A stretch of 19,591 nt of DNA from NCBI GenBank assembly GCA_045590395.1, contig JAZNQX010000078.1, positions 1 through 19,591 of the forward strand, written 5' to 3'. Every line of letters starts with the position of its first letter. Within the stretch, counting starts at the first letter, position 1. This DNA is from SIG607 sp045590395 (lineage in GTDB: Bacteria > Bacillota > Clostridia > Oscillospirales > Acutalibacteraceae). Under the pieces are notes generated by a model that searched no databases, was not told where the DNA came from, and worked only from the letters and a program-made list of their open reading frames with translations. This document shows positions 8,170 to 15,623 of this stretch, piece after piece. Position numbers and translations under genes: made by a program.

Positions 8170-9634
8170 TTGTATCAACCTTTATTTCTTCACTTACAGG
8201 GGGCAGAATTTTCTCAATTTCCTCAACCTCAGGAATAACGGTGGGAAGCACTATTGTAACGGTAGTGCCCACACCCTCTGTGCTTTCAATGAACAAGAGT
8301 CCCTGATGCTGTTTTATAATTTCATCGGCAACCGCAAGACCTATTCCGCTTCCTCTTACAGAATTGTTTGCCTTATAGAATTTCTCTTTAACATGGTCTA
8401 CATCCTGTGCAGGAATTCCCACACCCGTATCCTTAACAGTAATACGAACACAGTTTTCCTCGGCGATTTGCTGAATAAGCACCTGTCCCTTTTCTTCGGT
8501 ATATTTAACGGCATTGTCTATAATATTTATAAACACCTGCTTAATTCTATCAGGGTCGCCATTTACTATAACATCATTTTTAGGTATTGAGAAGTTAACC
8601 TCGATATTGCGCTTTGCCGCCAGTTCAATATACATAGACGCGGCGCTTTCAAGCAGCATAGACACCTCAAAGGGACGGATATTAAGGGAGAATCTGCCGC
8701 TTTGAATTCTGGAGAAGTCAAGCAGCTCTTCAACCAGATTTGAAAGACGGTCAGACTCACTCAGTACAACATCAAGACCTCTTTCAACAAGGCTTACATC
8801 ATCTCTCACAGACATTTTTGCCGTTTCTGCCCAGCCGCGAATGGCGGTAAGAGGTGTTCTCAGCTCGTGGGATACCGACGAGATAAAATCGTTTTTAAGA
8901 TTTTCGGCGTTTTTAAGCTCTGACTGCATATAGTTTATAGAGTCGCAAAGCTCACCGATTTCATCATTATACTGTGAGCGAAGCTCATCCTTATAGGTAC
9001 CTGCGGCGATTTGTCGCGCGGCAGAGGATACCTCACGCACAGGGCGTATAATAGATTTAACAAAGAATATTCCCGAAAATGCCGAAAGCCCCAGAATAGC
9101 CAGGGCAACAACGGCAATAAGCAGACAATTATTAAGAATTCGCCTATTGCATACGCTTAGGGAAACAACATATCTGATAGCACCATTAGAGCCGTTTGCG
9201 CCGTCCTCTAAAATATAGGTGCCTGCAAGAATTCGCTCATTGGCGGTGCTTTTACCAAGCCAATATGCTCTGCCCGTTACAGCCTGCTTTGCCGAAGTAT
9301 AATCAGGCATAGGCAGGTCTTTTCTTTCAAAACCGCTGGTACTTACTATTATAGTGCCTGTTTTGTCAAGCACCATAATTTCTATTTTATCCTTAGCCTC
9401 AAACTGTTCGCAGTAATCCTTGGCGGCAAGGGTAAAATAATCCTCGTCAATACTGGCAAGCACCGAAAAGGTTGCCGCATATTCCTCTGCGGCGTCACGC
9501 ACCTGCCTTAAATAACTGTTTCTTACTACCACACAGGCAACGCCGGCGATAATAACAACTATTAAAACTACCGGCAGATAAACATTCATTAGCCAGCGAC
9601 GGGTTATACTTTTAAAACGAATTTCAAAATCCAC
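8162..9634 (-). CDS. HAMP-domain sensor histidine kinase
   Basis: A 490-residue membrane sensor kinase, partner of the regulator just upstream. Membrane helices at about 17-38 and 169-193 flank an outside domain of about 130 residues with a PAS/Cache-like end (IMVLDKTGTIIVSTSG). Then come HAMP (about 194-246), the H box SSVSHELRTPL with phosphoacceptor H256, N box NIIDNAVKY (370-378), G1 DTGVG (402-406) and G2 GSGIGLAV (428-435). A Pro/Glu-rich tail of about 27 residues follows the ATPase domain. The start is GTG at 9634, because an in-frame TAA directly precedes it. The nearest good Shine-Dalgarno (9675-9671) is separated from it by a hairpin. The ligand is unknown; the adjacent lipoprotein suggests envelope sensing. 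Confidence 0.93.
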   Translation of the reverse strand: MDFEIRFKSITRRWLMNVYLPVVLIVVIIAGVACVVVRNSYLRQVRDAAEEYAATFSVLASIDEDYFTLAAKDYCEQFEAKDKIEIMVLDKTGTIIVSTSGFERKDLPMPDYTSAKQAVTGRAYWLGKSTANERILAGTYILEDGANGSNGAIRYVVSLSVCNRRILNNCLLIAVVALAILGLSAFSGIFFVKSIIRPVREVSSAARQIAAGTYKDELRSQYNDEIGELCDSINYMQSELKNAENLKNDFISSVSHELRTPLTAIRGWAETAKMSVRDDVSLVERGLDVVLSESDRLSNLVEELLDFSRIQSGRFSLNIRPFEVSMLLESAASMYIELAAKRNIEVNFSIPKNDVIVNGDPDRIKQVFINIIDNAVKYTEEKGQVLIQQIAEENCVRITVKDTGVGIPAQDVDHVKEKFYKANNSVRGSGIGLAVADEIIKQHQGLLFIESTEGVGTTVTIVLPTVIPEVEEIEKILPPVSEEIKVDTNE

Positions 9635-9647
9635 TTAAAATTTATCC

Positions 9648-9669
9648 GTCTACACCCCTGTGGGTAGAC
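9648..9669 (-). promoter_or_regulatory. Hairpin between Shine-Dalgarno and kinase start
   Basis: In the 42-nt gap between regulator and kinase, an 8-bp stem with a 2-nt bulge and a CTGT/ACAG loop can form (GTCTA + CCC arms against GGG + TAGAC). It lies between AGGAG (9675-9671) and the GTG start (9634). No T-run follows, so it is not an intrinsic terminator. It may shorten the effective distance from the ribosome site or tune kinase translation. A fold by eye only. Confidence 0.4.
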
Positions 9670-9676
9670 TCTCCTT

Positions 9677-10384
9677 TCAGTCGTTTGTTTTCCACTTATA
9701 ACCCATACCCCAAACGGTAAGAAGACGCTGGGGTTTTGACGGGTCATCCTCTATCTTCATTCTCAGTCTTCTTATATTAACGTCAACAATTTTTTCTTCA
9801 CCGAAATAGTCACTTCCCCAAACGCGTGATAAAATGTCGCTTCTGTCCAGCGCAGTGTCGGGGTTTAAGAAGAAATATTCCATAATCTGAAACTCTACCT
9901 GAGTAAGCTCTATGTTTTTATTGCCCTTGGCAAGAGTTCTTTTTCTAAGATTTAAGGTAAACTCGTCAATGGCAATTTCCTCACCATGTGCAGAGCCACC
10001 TCTGTTTCTGTTCATTTCAACTCGTCTGTAAAGAGAATCTACACGGGCAAGCAGTTCACTGGGGCTGAAGGGCTTTGTAATATAGTCGTCAGCGCCAAGC
10101 ATAAGACCGCTTACCTTATCCATCTCCTGTGTTCTGGCAGTAAGCATTATAATGCCGAGAGATGCGCTTCTTTTTCTCAGCTCCTTACAAAGAGCAAAGC
10201 CGTCCATACCCGGCATAGATATATCCAGCAAAGCGATATCAAAGGTATCGGGCTCACTGTCGTAAATTTCAAGGGCCTCCTCACCGCTACCTGCCTGAAT
10301 GGTCACATAGCCAGCCCTTTGCAGATTTATTGCTTCAAATTCTCTTATTGCAACCTCGTCTTCAACCAAAAGAAGTTTTTTCAT
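9677..10384 (-). CDS. OmpR/PhoB-family response regulator
   Basis: A 235-residue DNA-binding regulator. The receiver domain (1-120) has the acidic pair E8/D9, phosphoacceptor D54 in LLDISMPGMDG, T82 and K104 in YITKPFSP. The C-terminal winged-helix domain (about 135-233) includes LTQVEFQIMEYF, RSDILSRVWGSD, the recognition-helix segment VDVNIRRLRMKIE and the wing TVWGMGYKW. GGAGGA (10396-10391) lies 6 nt before the ATG. It starts 2 nt after the lipoprotein gene and is followed by the kinase gene, so the three form one unit. Target genes cannot be read from the sequence; autoregulation at 11746-11774 is possible. Confidence 0.95.
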   Translation of the reverse strand: MKKLLLVEDEVAIREFEAINLQRAGYVTIQAGSGEEALEIYDSEPDTFDIALLDISMPGMDGFALCKELRKRSASLGIIMLTARTQEMDKVSGLMLGADDYITKPFSPSELLARVDSLYRRVEMNRNRGGSAHGEEIAIDEFTLNLRKRTLAKGNKNIELTQVEFQIMEYFFLNPDTALDRSDILSRVWGSDYFGEEKIVDVNIRRLRMKIEDDPSKPQRLLTVWGMGYKWKTND

Positions 10385-10386
10385 TT

Positions 10387-11709
10387 CTACTCCTCCGTAA
10401 TAAGCTCAAATATTTCGCCTATATTTTCTTTTGTTATAGAGTACTCCTGCGCCGCCTCACTAACATGGGCGAGCCAAACCAGTGAATCGCTTTTTGCAAG
10501 AAGTACATAGCCCTCGGAATATATACCGCTGTCATAGGCGCTTTTTGACACCACGCGCAGCCTGAACAGTTCGGTTTTAATCATTTTTTTCTCATAGTCG
10601 TATTCGTAAATTATACGCTCACGGTATTCAAGATTTCGTATTGCGGTGGTGTTCTCGGCAAGCTGTTTTGTAAGGCGTATGCTGTAGCCGTCGGAATAGT
10701 TCATAAGGGTGTATGCCTCGGGAATCAGCGCCGCGCCGTCAAAACTGCTCCATACCGTCATATACGCCGCCGAGGTGGAAAGCGAAATGTCGGTAGGCAG
10801 TTCCTTCATAACGGGGATTTCTATAAAGCCGTCACCGTCATAATCTCTGCAAGGCACTATGGCAGGACGGTAGGTAAGGCTGTTTTCCATAAGCGTACTG
10901 TCATAAAGGCGGTTTATAAGCTTTCCGTCTTTAAAGAATATAACCTCGGTTATCATACCTGCGCCCTTTACACAGTCGGCGTAAATACAAAATTCACCGC
11001 TTGGCAATTTTGAAAGCACAACATCATTATAAGAGGTTATGTTGCCGTCAAGCTCACAGTTTCCAAGCTCACTTACGCCCTGAGAGTTTATACCGAAATA
11101 TCTGGCAAAGGCACTGGCCATACTCATATCAAGCTGTAAAGTAAGCAAATCCTGACTTAAATTTCCGTCAAGGTCACAGAGCATAAATACCGTAAAAGGT
11201 TCTTCAATAAGGGTAAGCAGGGTGTTTCCCGAATACTCATAAACCGAAACGGTTTTTGTGGTGTTGCCGTAAACGTTCCAGCCAACAACTATTTCCTTAG
11301 CCCTGTCGCCGTCCATATCGGTAAAGTGTACCTGCTCAACACCGCCTGCAGTAATGCTTTGCTGTGCCGTAACGGTCCATTTATTATCAACAAAGGCGAT
11401 AATGGCAATGTGCATTGTTACGGTATTATTGTCGGTGGTGCTGTAAAAAGCAACGCCCTCGCTTATTGCATCTCCGTCAAGGTCAACCAAGGTAATTGCC
11501 GATTTAATTTCGCTTGAGGTTGGGAATTTAAGTTGATACTTGCCGTCTATTTTCTCCTCCAGTGCCTCTTGAACAGGTTGCATTTCACCTGTCAGCTTGG
11601 GGGCGGCAAGCAGTGAATCGGGGCTGTCATCAAAGGGGGTACAACCCGCAAAAAATACCGTAATAAGCAGTAATACCGCCACTACCTTTATGGCATTTTT
11701 AATTTTCAT
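10387..11709 (-). CDS. Lipoprotein with FG-GAP/VCBS-like repeats
   Basis: A 440-residue predicted lipoprotein on the outer face of the membrane. The signal is MKIKNAIKVVAVLLLITVF with lipobox FAGC (Cys23). Several Asp-rich loops with calcium-site spacing recur, as in FG-GAP/VCBS beta-propeller blades: DLDGDAISEG (76-85), DMDGDRAKEI (131-140), DLDGNLSQDL (179-188) and DYDGDGFIEIP (289-299). The C-terminal 130 residues lack these loops. The start is ATG at 11709 with AAAGGAGG 7 nt upstream. It is first in the series, 2 nt before the response regulator, which suggests it helps the kinase sense something outside the cell. This role is inferred from position; no enzymatic motif was found. Confidence 0.88.
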   Translation of the reverse strand: MKIKNAIKVVAVLLLITVFFAGCTPFDDSPDSLLAAPKLTGEMQPVQEALEEKIDGKYQLKFPTSSEIKSAITLVDLDGDAISEGVAFYSTTDNNTVTMHIAIIAFVDNKWTVTAQQSITAGGVEQVHFTDMDGDRAKEIVVGWNVYGNTTKTVSVYEYSGNTLLTLIEEPFTVFMLCDLDGNLSQDLLTLQLDMSMASAFARYFGINSQGVSELGNCELDGNITSYNDVVLSKLPSGEFCIYADCVKGAGMITEVIFFKDGKLINRLYDSTLMENSLTYRPAIVPCRDYDGDGFIEIPVMKELPTDISLSTSAAYMTVWSSFDGAALIPEAYTLMNYSDGYSIRLTKQLAENTTAIRNLEYRERIIYEYDYEKKMIKTELFRLRVVSKSAYDSGIYSEGYVLLAKSDSLVWLAHVSEAAQEYSITKENIGEIFELITEE

Positions 11710-11745
11710 AACAACCCCTCCTTTAAAATATATCTATTCTATTTT

Positions 11746-11774
11746 ATTATAACATAAGTATCTAAAAATTGAAA
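11746..11774 (-). promoter_or_regulatory. Sigma-A-type promoter with extended -10, head of the ten-gene series
   Basis: A perfect TATAAT (11751-11746) is preceded by TGT, giving an extended -10. A weak -35, TTTCAA (11774-11769), lies 17 nt upstream. Transcription would begin near 11739, leaving a leader of about 30 nt with AAAGGAGG. The weak -35 plus extended -10 is a layout often used where an activator helps. Confidence 0.7.
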
Positions 11775-11794
11775 CACTTATTTTTTAATTTTGC

Positions 11795-11832
11795 AAAAAA
11801 ATTATGGGTGCGAAGCCTTGCCTCACACCCAT
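11795..11832 (-). terminator. Intrinsic terminator of tyrS
   Basis: On the minus strand a 13-bp stem (ATGGGTGTGAGGC against GCTTCGCACCCAT, two G-U pairs, AAG loop) is followed by AA and seven T. On the plus strand the two G-U pairs become C-A or A-C mismatches, so the hairpin is tuned for minus-strand transcripts. It starts 5 nt after the tyrS stop. Confidence 0.93.
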
Positions 11833-11837
11833 TTGTT

Positions 11838-13058
11838 TTAAAGTATTACCTTTACATATTTTTTCTTGCCCTTGCGTACCAAAAGGCCGTCACCTATGTC
11901 TTCTTTTGTGTAGTAAACATTGGGGGCTTCTACCTTTACTTCGTTTGCCGTAACGCCACCCTGAACAACTAAGGTTCTTGCCTCACTTTTGGAAGAACAA
12001 AGTCCGCTTTTAACCATTATATCAAGTATTCCTATACCGTTTTCACCAAAGTCCTCATCGCTTAAAGCAAAGGTGGGTATATCGGCAGAATCCTTACCTC
12101 CTGCAAACATACTTTTTGCCGCTGCAAGTGCCTTTTCTGCCTCTTCCTTACCGTGAACAAGGCTTGTAAGCTCAAAGGCGAGAATTTCCTTAGCCTTGTT
12201 AAGCTCACTGCCCTCCCACTTATCCATTTCGTCTATCTGCTCAAGAGGCAGGAAGGTAAGCATACGAATACATTTAAGTACATCGTTATCTCCAACATTT
12301 CTCCAGTACTGGAAGAAATCATAGGGTGAGGTTTTGTTGGGGTCAAGCCATACGGCATTGCCTGCAGTTTTGCCCATTTTCTTACCCTGACTGTCGGTAA
12401 GCAGAGTAATGGTCATAGCGTGGGCATCTTTGCCCAGTTTTCTTCTTATAAGCTCGGTACCGCCCAGCATATTGCTCCACTGGTCGTCACCACCGAACTG
12501 CATATTACAGCCATAGTGCTGATAGAGATAATAAAAGTCATAGCTTTGCATTATCATATAGTTAAACTCAAGGAAGGAAAGGCCCTTTTCCATTCTCTGC
12601 TTATAGCAGTCGGCTCTCAGCATATTGTTAACCGAGAAGCAGGCGCCAACCTCTCTGAGTAATTCTACATAGTTAAGGTTTAAAAGCCAGTCGGCATTAT
12701 TAACCATTGTTGCCTTACCCTCGCCAAACTCAATAAAACGCTCCATCTGGCGCTTAAAGCAGTCGGCGTTGTGCTGAATATCCTCTTTTGTAAGCATTTT
12801 TCTCATATCGGTTCTGCCCGACGGGTCACCTATCATAGTAGTTCCGCCGCCGATAAGCGCAACAGGCTTGTTGCCTGCCATCTGCAGACGCTTCATAAGG
12901 GTAAGCGCCATAAAATGACCTGCGGTAAGGCTGTCAGCAGTACAGTCGAAACCTATATAGAAGGTTGCCTTTCCGCTGTTTATCATAGTTCTTATTTCTT
13001 CTTCGTTTGTAACCTGAGCAATAAGGCCTCTGGCTACTAATTCTTCATAAATTCCCAT
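11838..13058 (-). CDS. tyrS: Tyrosyl-tRNA synthetase
   Basis: Class I aminoacyl-tRNA synthetase that charges tRNA-Tyr. It has 406 residues, normal for the bacterial family. The N-terminal catalytic core has IGFDCTADSL, the HIGH-motif position as TAGH (45-48), GGTTMIGDPSGRTDMR, the tyrosine pocket YMIMQSYDFYYLY and GGDDQWSN, and the KMSKS-type loop as KKMGKT (226-231). A C-terminal S4 RNA-binding domain (about 340-400) includes SGLCSSKSEARTLVVQGGV. The first His of HIGH is Thr here, while Thr40 and His48 are kept. GGAGGAG (13071-13065) is 6 nt before the ATG. It is transcribed alone from 13089-13117. The leader of about 24 nt is too short for a T-box. Confidence 0.97.
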   Translation of the reverse strand: MGIYEELVARGLIAQVTNEEEIRTMINSGKATFYIGFDCTADSLTAGHFMALTLMKRLQMAGNKPVALIGGGTTMIGDPSGRTDMRKMLTKEDIQHNADCFKRQMERFIEFGEGKATMVNNADWLLNLNYVELLREVGACFSVNNMLRADCYKQRMEKGLSFLEFNYMIMQSYDFYYLYQHYGCNMQFGGDDQWSNMLGGTELIRRKLGKDAHAMTITLLTDSQGKKMGKTAGNAVWLDPNKTSPYDFFQYWRNVGDNDVLKCIRMLTFLPLEQIDEMDKWEGSELNKAKEILAFELTSLVHGKEEAEKALAAAKSMFAGGKDSADIPTFALSDEDFGENGIGILDIMVKSGLCSSKSEARTLVVQGGVTANEVKVEAPNVYYTKEDIGDGLLVRKGKKKYVKVIL

Positions 13059-13088
13059 ATATTTCTCCTCCGTGGTTCAACCTTTGAT

Positions 13089-13117
13089 AGTATATATTAT
13101 TTAGCCCTTTTTGTCAA
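13089..13117 (-). promoter_or_regulatory. Near-consensus sigma-A promoter of tyrS
   Basis: A perfect TTGACA (13117-13112) is followed by a 17-nt spacer and TATACT (13094-13089, five of six matches). The start site would be near 13082. The -35 begins 3 nt after the stop of the ABC exporter gene. Confidence 0.85.
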
Positions 13118-13119
13118 TA

Positions 13120-14841
13120 TTAAGCGTTATGTCTGAACTGAAGATTATAAAGGTCTTTATATATACCCTCTTTTTGTATCAGCTCCTCATGTGTTCCCTT
13201 TTCTTTTATTTCTCCGCCGTCTACCACCGCAATAGTATCGGCTGTGCGGATAGTAGATAAACGGTGGGCAACAACTATGGTGGTTCTGCCCTTGCAAAGC
13301 TCGTCCAAAGCCTCTTGAATAAGTATTTCGGTGGTGTTATCCAGTGCGCTGGTGGCTTCGTCAAGAATAAGTATTGCAGGGTTTTTAAGAAAGACTCTGG
13401 CAATGCTTAGCCTTTGCTTTTGACCGCCCGACAGTCTTACTCCCCTTTCACCGATTTCGGTATCGTAGCCTTTTTCAAGACTCATTACAAAGTCGTGGAT
13501 ATTGGCACTTTTTGCCGCCTCTATCATTTCTTCCTCGGTAGCATCAAGGCGCCCGTACATAATATTTTCACGCACAGTGCCAGAGAAAAGAAATACATCC
13601 TGCTGAACTATGCCGATATTTTTTCTTAAACTTTCAAAGGTTATATCATTTACATTTATGCCGTCTACGGTGATTTCGCCATGGTTTACTCTGTAAAAAT
13701 TAGGAACGAGATGGCACATTGTGGTCTTGCCGCCGCCCGAATGTCCTACAAGGGCAAGTTTTTCTCCCGCCTTTATATCAAGGCTTATGCCCTTCAGCAC
13801 CTCAGCCTCCTCAGTGCCGTAAGAAAAACGCACATCTTTAAAGGAAATTTCTCCCAAAACAGAGGACATAGGCTTTGCGCCTTCATTTTCTTTTTCAGGC
13901 TTTTCCTCCATTATTTCTATGAATCTTGAAAAGCCCGAAACACCGTTCTGATACTGTTCCATAAAGGAAATAAGCTGAGTAACGGGGTTTATAAACAGAT
14001 TAACCGACACAATAAAGGTAGAGTAATCGCCAAAGGTAATTTTTCCGTCATAAAGAAACAGCCCGCCTGCAATAATTATAACCACATTAAAAACATCGGT
14101 AATAAAGCTGGAGACAGAGAAAAACTGTCCCATAGCCTTATATGCCTTATGACAAGCCCTTACAAAAAGGTTATTGTTCTTTTCAAATTTTTCTATTTCC
14201 CTATCGCTTCCCGAAAAGGCCTTTGTAACACGAATACCCGTAATAGAGCTTTCTGTCGAAGCGTTAATGCCGGCGGTGGTAACTCTGCGCTCCTTAAAGG
14301 CTTCCCGCATTTTCTTTCTGAGATACACTGAGGTAAGCAGTAAAAATGGCACACAGATAAACACAATAAGGGTAAGGGGTACACTTATTGTGCAAAGATA
14401 AATAAATGAGCCTATAACCGTAATAGAGCTTATTATAAGGTTTTCGGGGCCGTGGTGGGCAAGCTCGGCAACATCAAAAAGGTCGTTTGTAATGCGGGAG
14501 AGAATCTGTCCCGTTTCGTTGTTGTCGTAATAGGAATACGGCAAAGTCTGCAAATGGCGGAACATATCGCTTCGCATACTAGCCTGCATACGCGTACCTA
14601 TAAGATGTCCGTAATACTGAACAAAATACCGAAGCAACATTCTTATAACATAAAGCAGTAACACGCTAAGTCCTGCAATAATTATCATTTTATACTGCTT
14701 TTGGGGTATCAGAGTATTAAGCATAAGGTTGGTTATAACGGGATACACCATACCTATAGCAGAAATAATAAGAGATGCTGTCATATCGGCTATAAACAGC
14801 TTTTTGTGGGGCTTATAATAAGCAATAAATTTCTTAAGCAT
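13120..14841 (-). CDS. ABC exporter, fused membrane and ATPase domains
   Basis: A 573-residue half-transporter of the MsbA/BmrA/LmrA type that would work as a dimer to export a lipid, drug or peptide. The membrane domain spans about residues 12-305 with six hydrophobic helices. The ATPase domain has Walker A GHSGGGKTT (366-374), a Q-loop in GIVQQDVFLF, signature LSGGQ (470-474), Walker B ILILDE (490-495) and H-loop AHRLST with H526. All catalytic residues are present. The start is ATG at 14841, with AAGAAGG 8 nt upstream; the frame extends to a TTG at 14859 inside the ribosome-site region. It follows a hairpin with little room for its own promoter. No partner half-transporter gene is adjacent, so a homodimer is likely. 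The substrate cannot be told. Confidence 0.93.
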   Translation of the reverse strand: MLKKFIAYYKPHKKLFIADMTASLIISAIGMVYPVITNLMLNTLIPQKQYKMIIIAGLSVLLLYVIRMLLRYFVQYYGHLIGTRMQASMRSDMFRHLQTLPYSYYDNNETGQILSRITNDLFDVAELAHHGPENLIISSITVIGSFIYLCTISVPLTLIVFICVPFLLLTSVYLRKKMREAFKERRVTTAGINASTESSITGIRVTKAFSGSDREIEKFEKNNNLFVRACHKAYKAMGQFFSVSSFITDVFNVVIIIAGGLFLYDGKITFGDYSTFIVSVNLFINPVTQLISFMEQYQNGVSGFSRFIEIMEEKPEKENEGAKPMSSVLGEISFKDVRFSYGTEEAEVLKGISLDIKAGEKLALVGHSGGGKTTMCHLVPNFYRVNHGEITVDGINVNDITFESLRKNIGIVQQDVFLFSGTVRENIMYGRLDATEEEMIEAAKSANIHDFVMSLEKGYDTEIGERGVRLSGGQKQRLSIARVFLKNPAILILDEATSALDNTTEILIQEALDELCKGRTTIVVAHRLSTIRTADTIAVVDGGEIKEKGTHEELIQKEGIYKDLYNLQFRHNA

Positions 14842-14864
14842 TTTATGTACCTTCTTCAAAATAT

Positions 14865-14888
14865 AAAACGGCGATATTTCGCCGTTTT
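14865..14888 (-). terminator. Terminator-like hairpin upstream of the ABC exporter
   Basis: A perfect 10-bp stem (AAAACGGCGA/TCGCCGTTTT) with a 4-nt loop begins one base after the stop of the preceding gene and is followed by ATATTTTG. The stem's T-rich 3' side resembles an intrinsic terminator. Only 23 nt separate it from the exporter start, so it may be a partial terminator or attenuator. Confidence 0.7.
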
Positions 14889-14889
14889 G

Positions 14890-15612
14890 TTATTTAACAG
14901 CCTTTAAAAATTCTTCGGCTCTTTTAACGCTTTCTTTTGCCGTATCGTCATCTTCAATTAGAGTGCTCTCTATGTTACGGCTGTATAGCTTTAAGCCGTC
15001 AGGCATTTTAATTCCTTCTAAATATTCTATACTGTCATAAAATGACGGGCTAAGCTCTACGCCCGTTTCTTTTAAAAAGGGTGTATCAACTATATTCTGC
15101 AGATACTCATATCCCGTATCACTTGTAATAAACAGCATAGCTTCTTTATCGGTAGCGGTTATGCCGCCAAGCTTTTGCTGTATGGTCTGCTGGTACTGCG
15201 CAGAGGAGCTTTCTGCCTCGTAGGTGCAGTTGATAATTGATACGGTAACCTTGCCGTCACCGTTATAGTCCTTGCAGAACTGCTCAAAATAGGTTTTAGC
15301 GTCATCAAGATACATATCGGGCACAATTCTGCTGTCATAAACCACAATTTTAATGTCACTTTTAGGTGTCAATACGGTTTGCAGAGTAATATACAGCACT
15401 GCACCTACAATAACGGTACCTATAATAACCGCAGTTTTGTAGTAATACCAGAAGTGAGAAAGCTTTTCCTTAAAGGTAGTGGGCTTTTTTTCACCCTCGT
15501 AGGCAATATGCTCGGTATTATTTTCGGCATTTTGCTGTTGCATTTTTTTAAGCTCTAAAAACTCTTTTCTCGCCTTTTCCTGCTGGGCAAGAGTTTCATT
15601 TTTCTTTTCCAT
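14890..15612 (-). CDS. Single-pass membrane protein of unknown function
   Basis: 240 residues, not assigned to a known function. Residues about 5-35 are highly charged and Gln-rich and may form a coiled coil (EKARKEFLELKKMQQQ). They are followed by KLSHFWYYYK just before one membrane helix (about 59-80). The arrangement, with a long basic/polar N-terminus inside, suggests the 160-residue C-terminal domain lies outside. That domain contains DYNGDGKVTV (calcium-loop-like) and looks alpha/beta (IKIVVYDSRIV, AMLFITSDTGYEYL). It contains no recognised enzyme motif. I recall similar WYYYK proteins as uncharacterised in clostridia. The gene is third in the unit, 11 nt after the serpin gene, with AGAGG 6 nt before the ATG. 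Confidence 0.85.
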   Translation of the reverse strand: MEKKNETLAQQEKARKEFLELKKMQQQNAENNTEHIAYEGEKKPTTFKEKLSHFWYYYKTAVIIGTVIVGAVLYITLQTVLTPKSDIKIVVYDSRIVPDMYLDDAKTYFEQFCKDYNGDGKVTVSIINCTYEAESSSAQYQQTIQQKLGGITATDKEAMLFITSDTGYEYLQNIVDTPFLKETGVELSPSFYDSIEYLEGIKMPDGLKLYSRNIESTLIEDDDTAKESVKRAEEFLKAVK

Positions 15613-15623
15613 TTTTACCTCTT

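Noticed and set aside
13059..13119. Possible T-box leader before tyrS
   Set aside because: The predicted leader is only about 24 nt, and the promoter abuts the preceding gene. There is no room for a T-box structure or an antiterminator.
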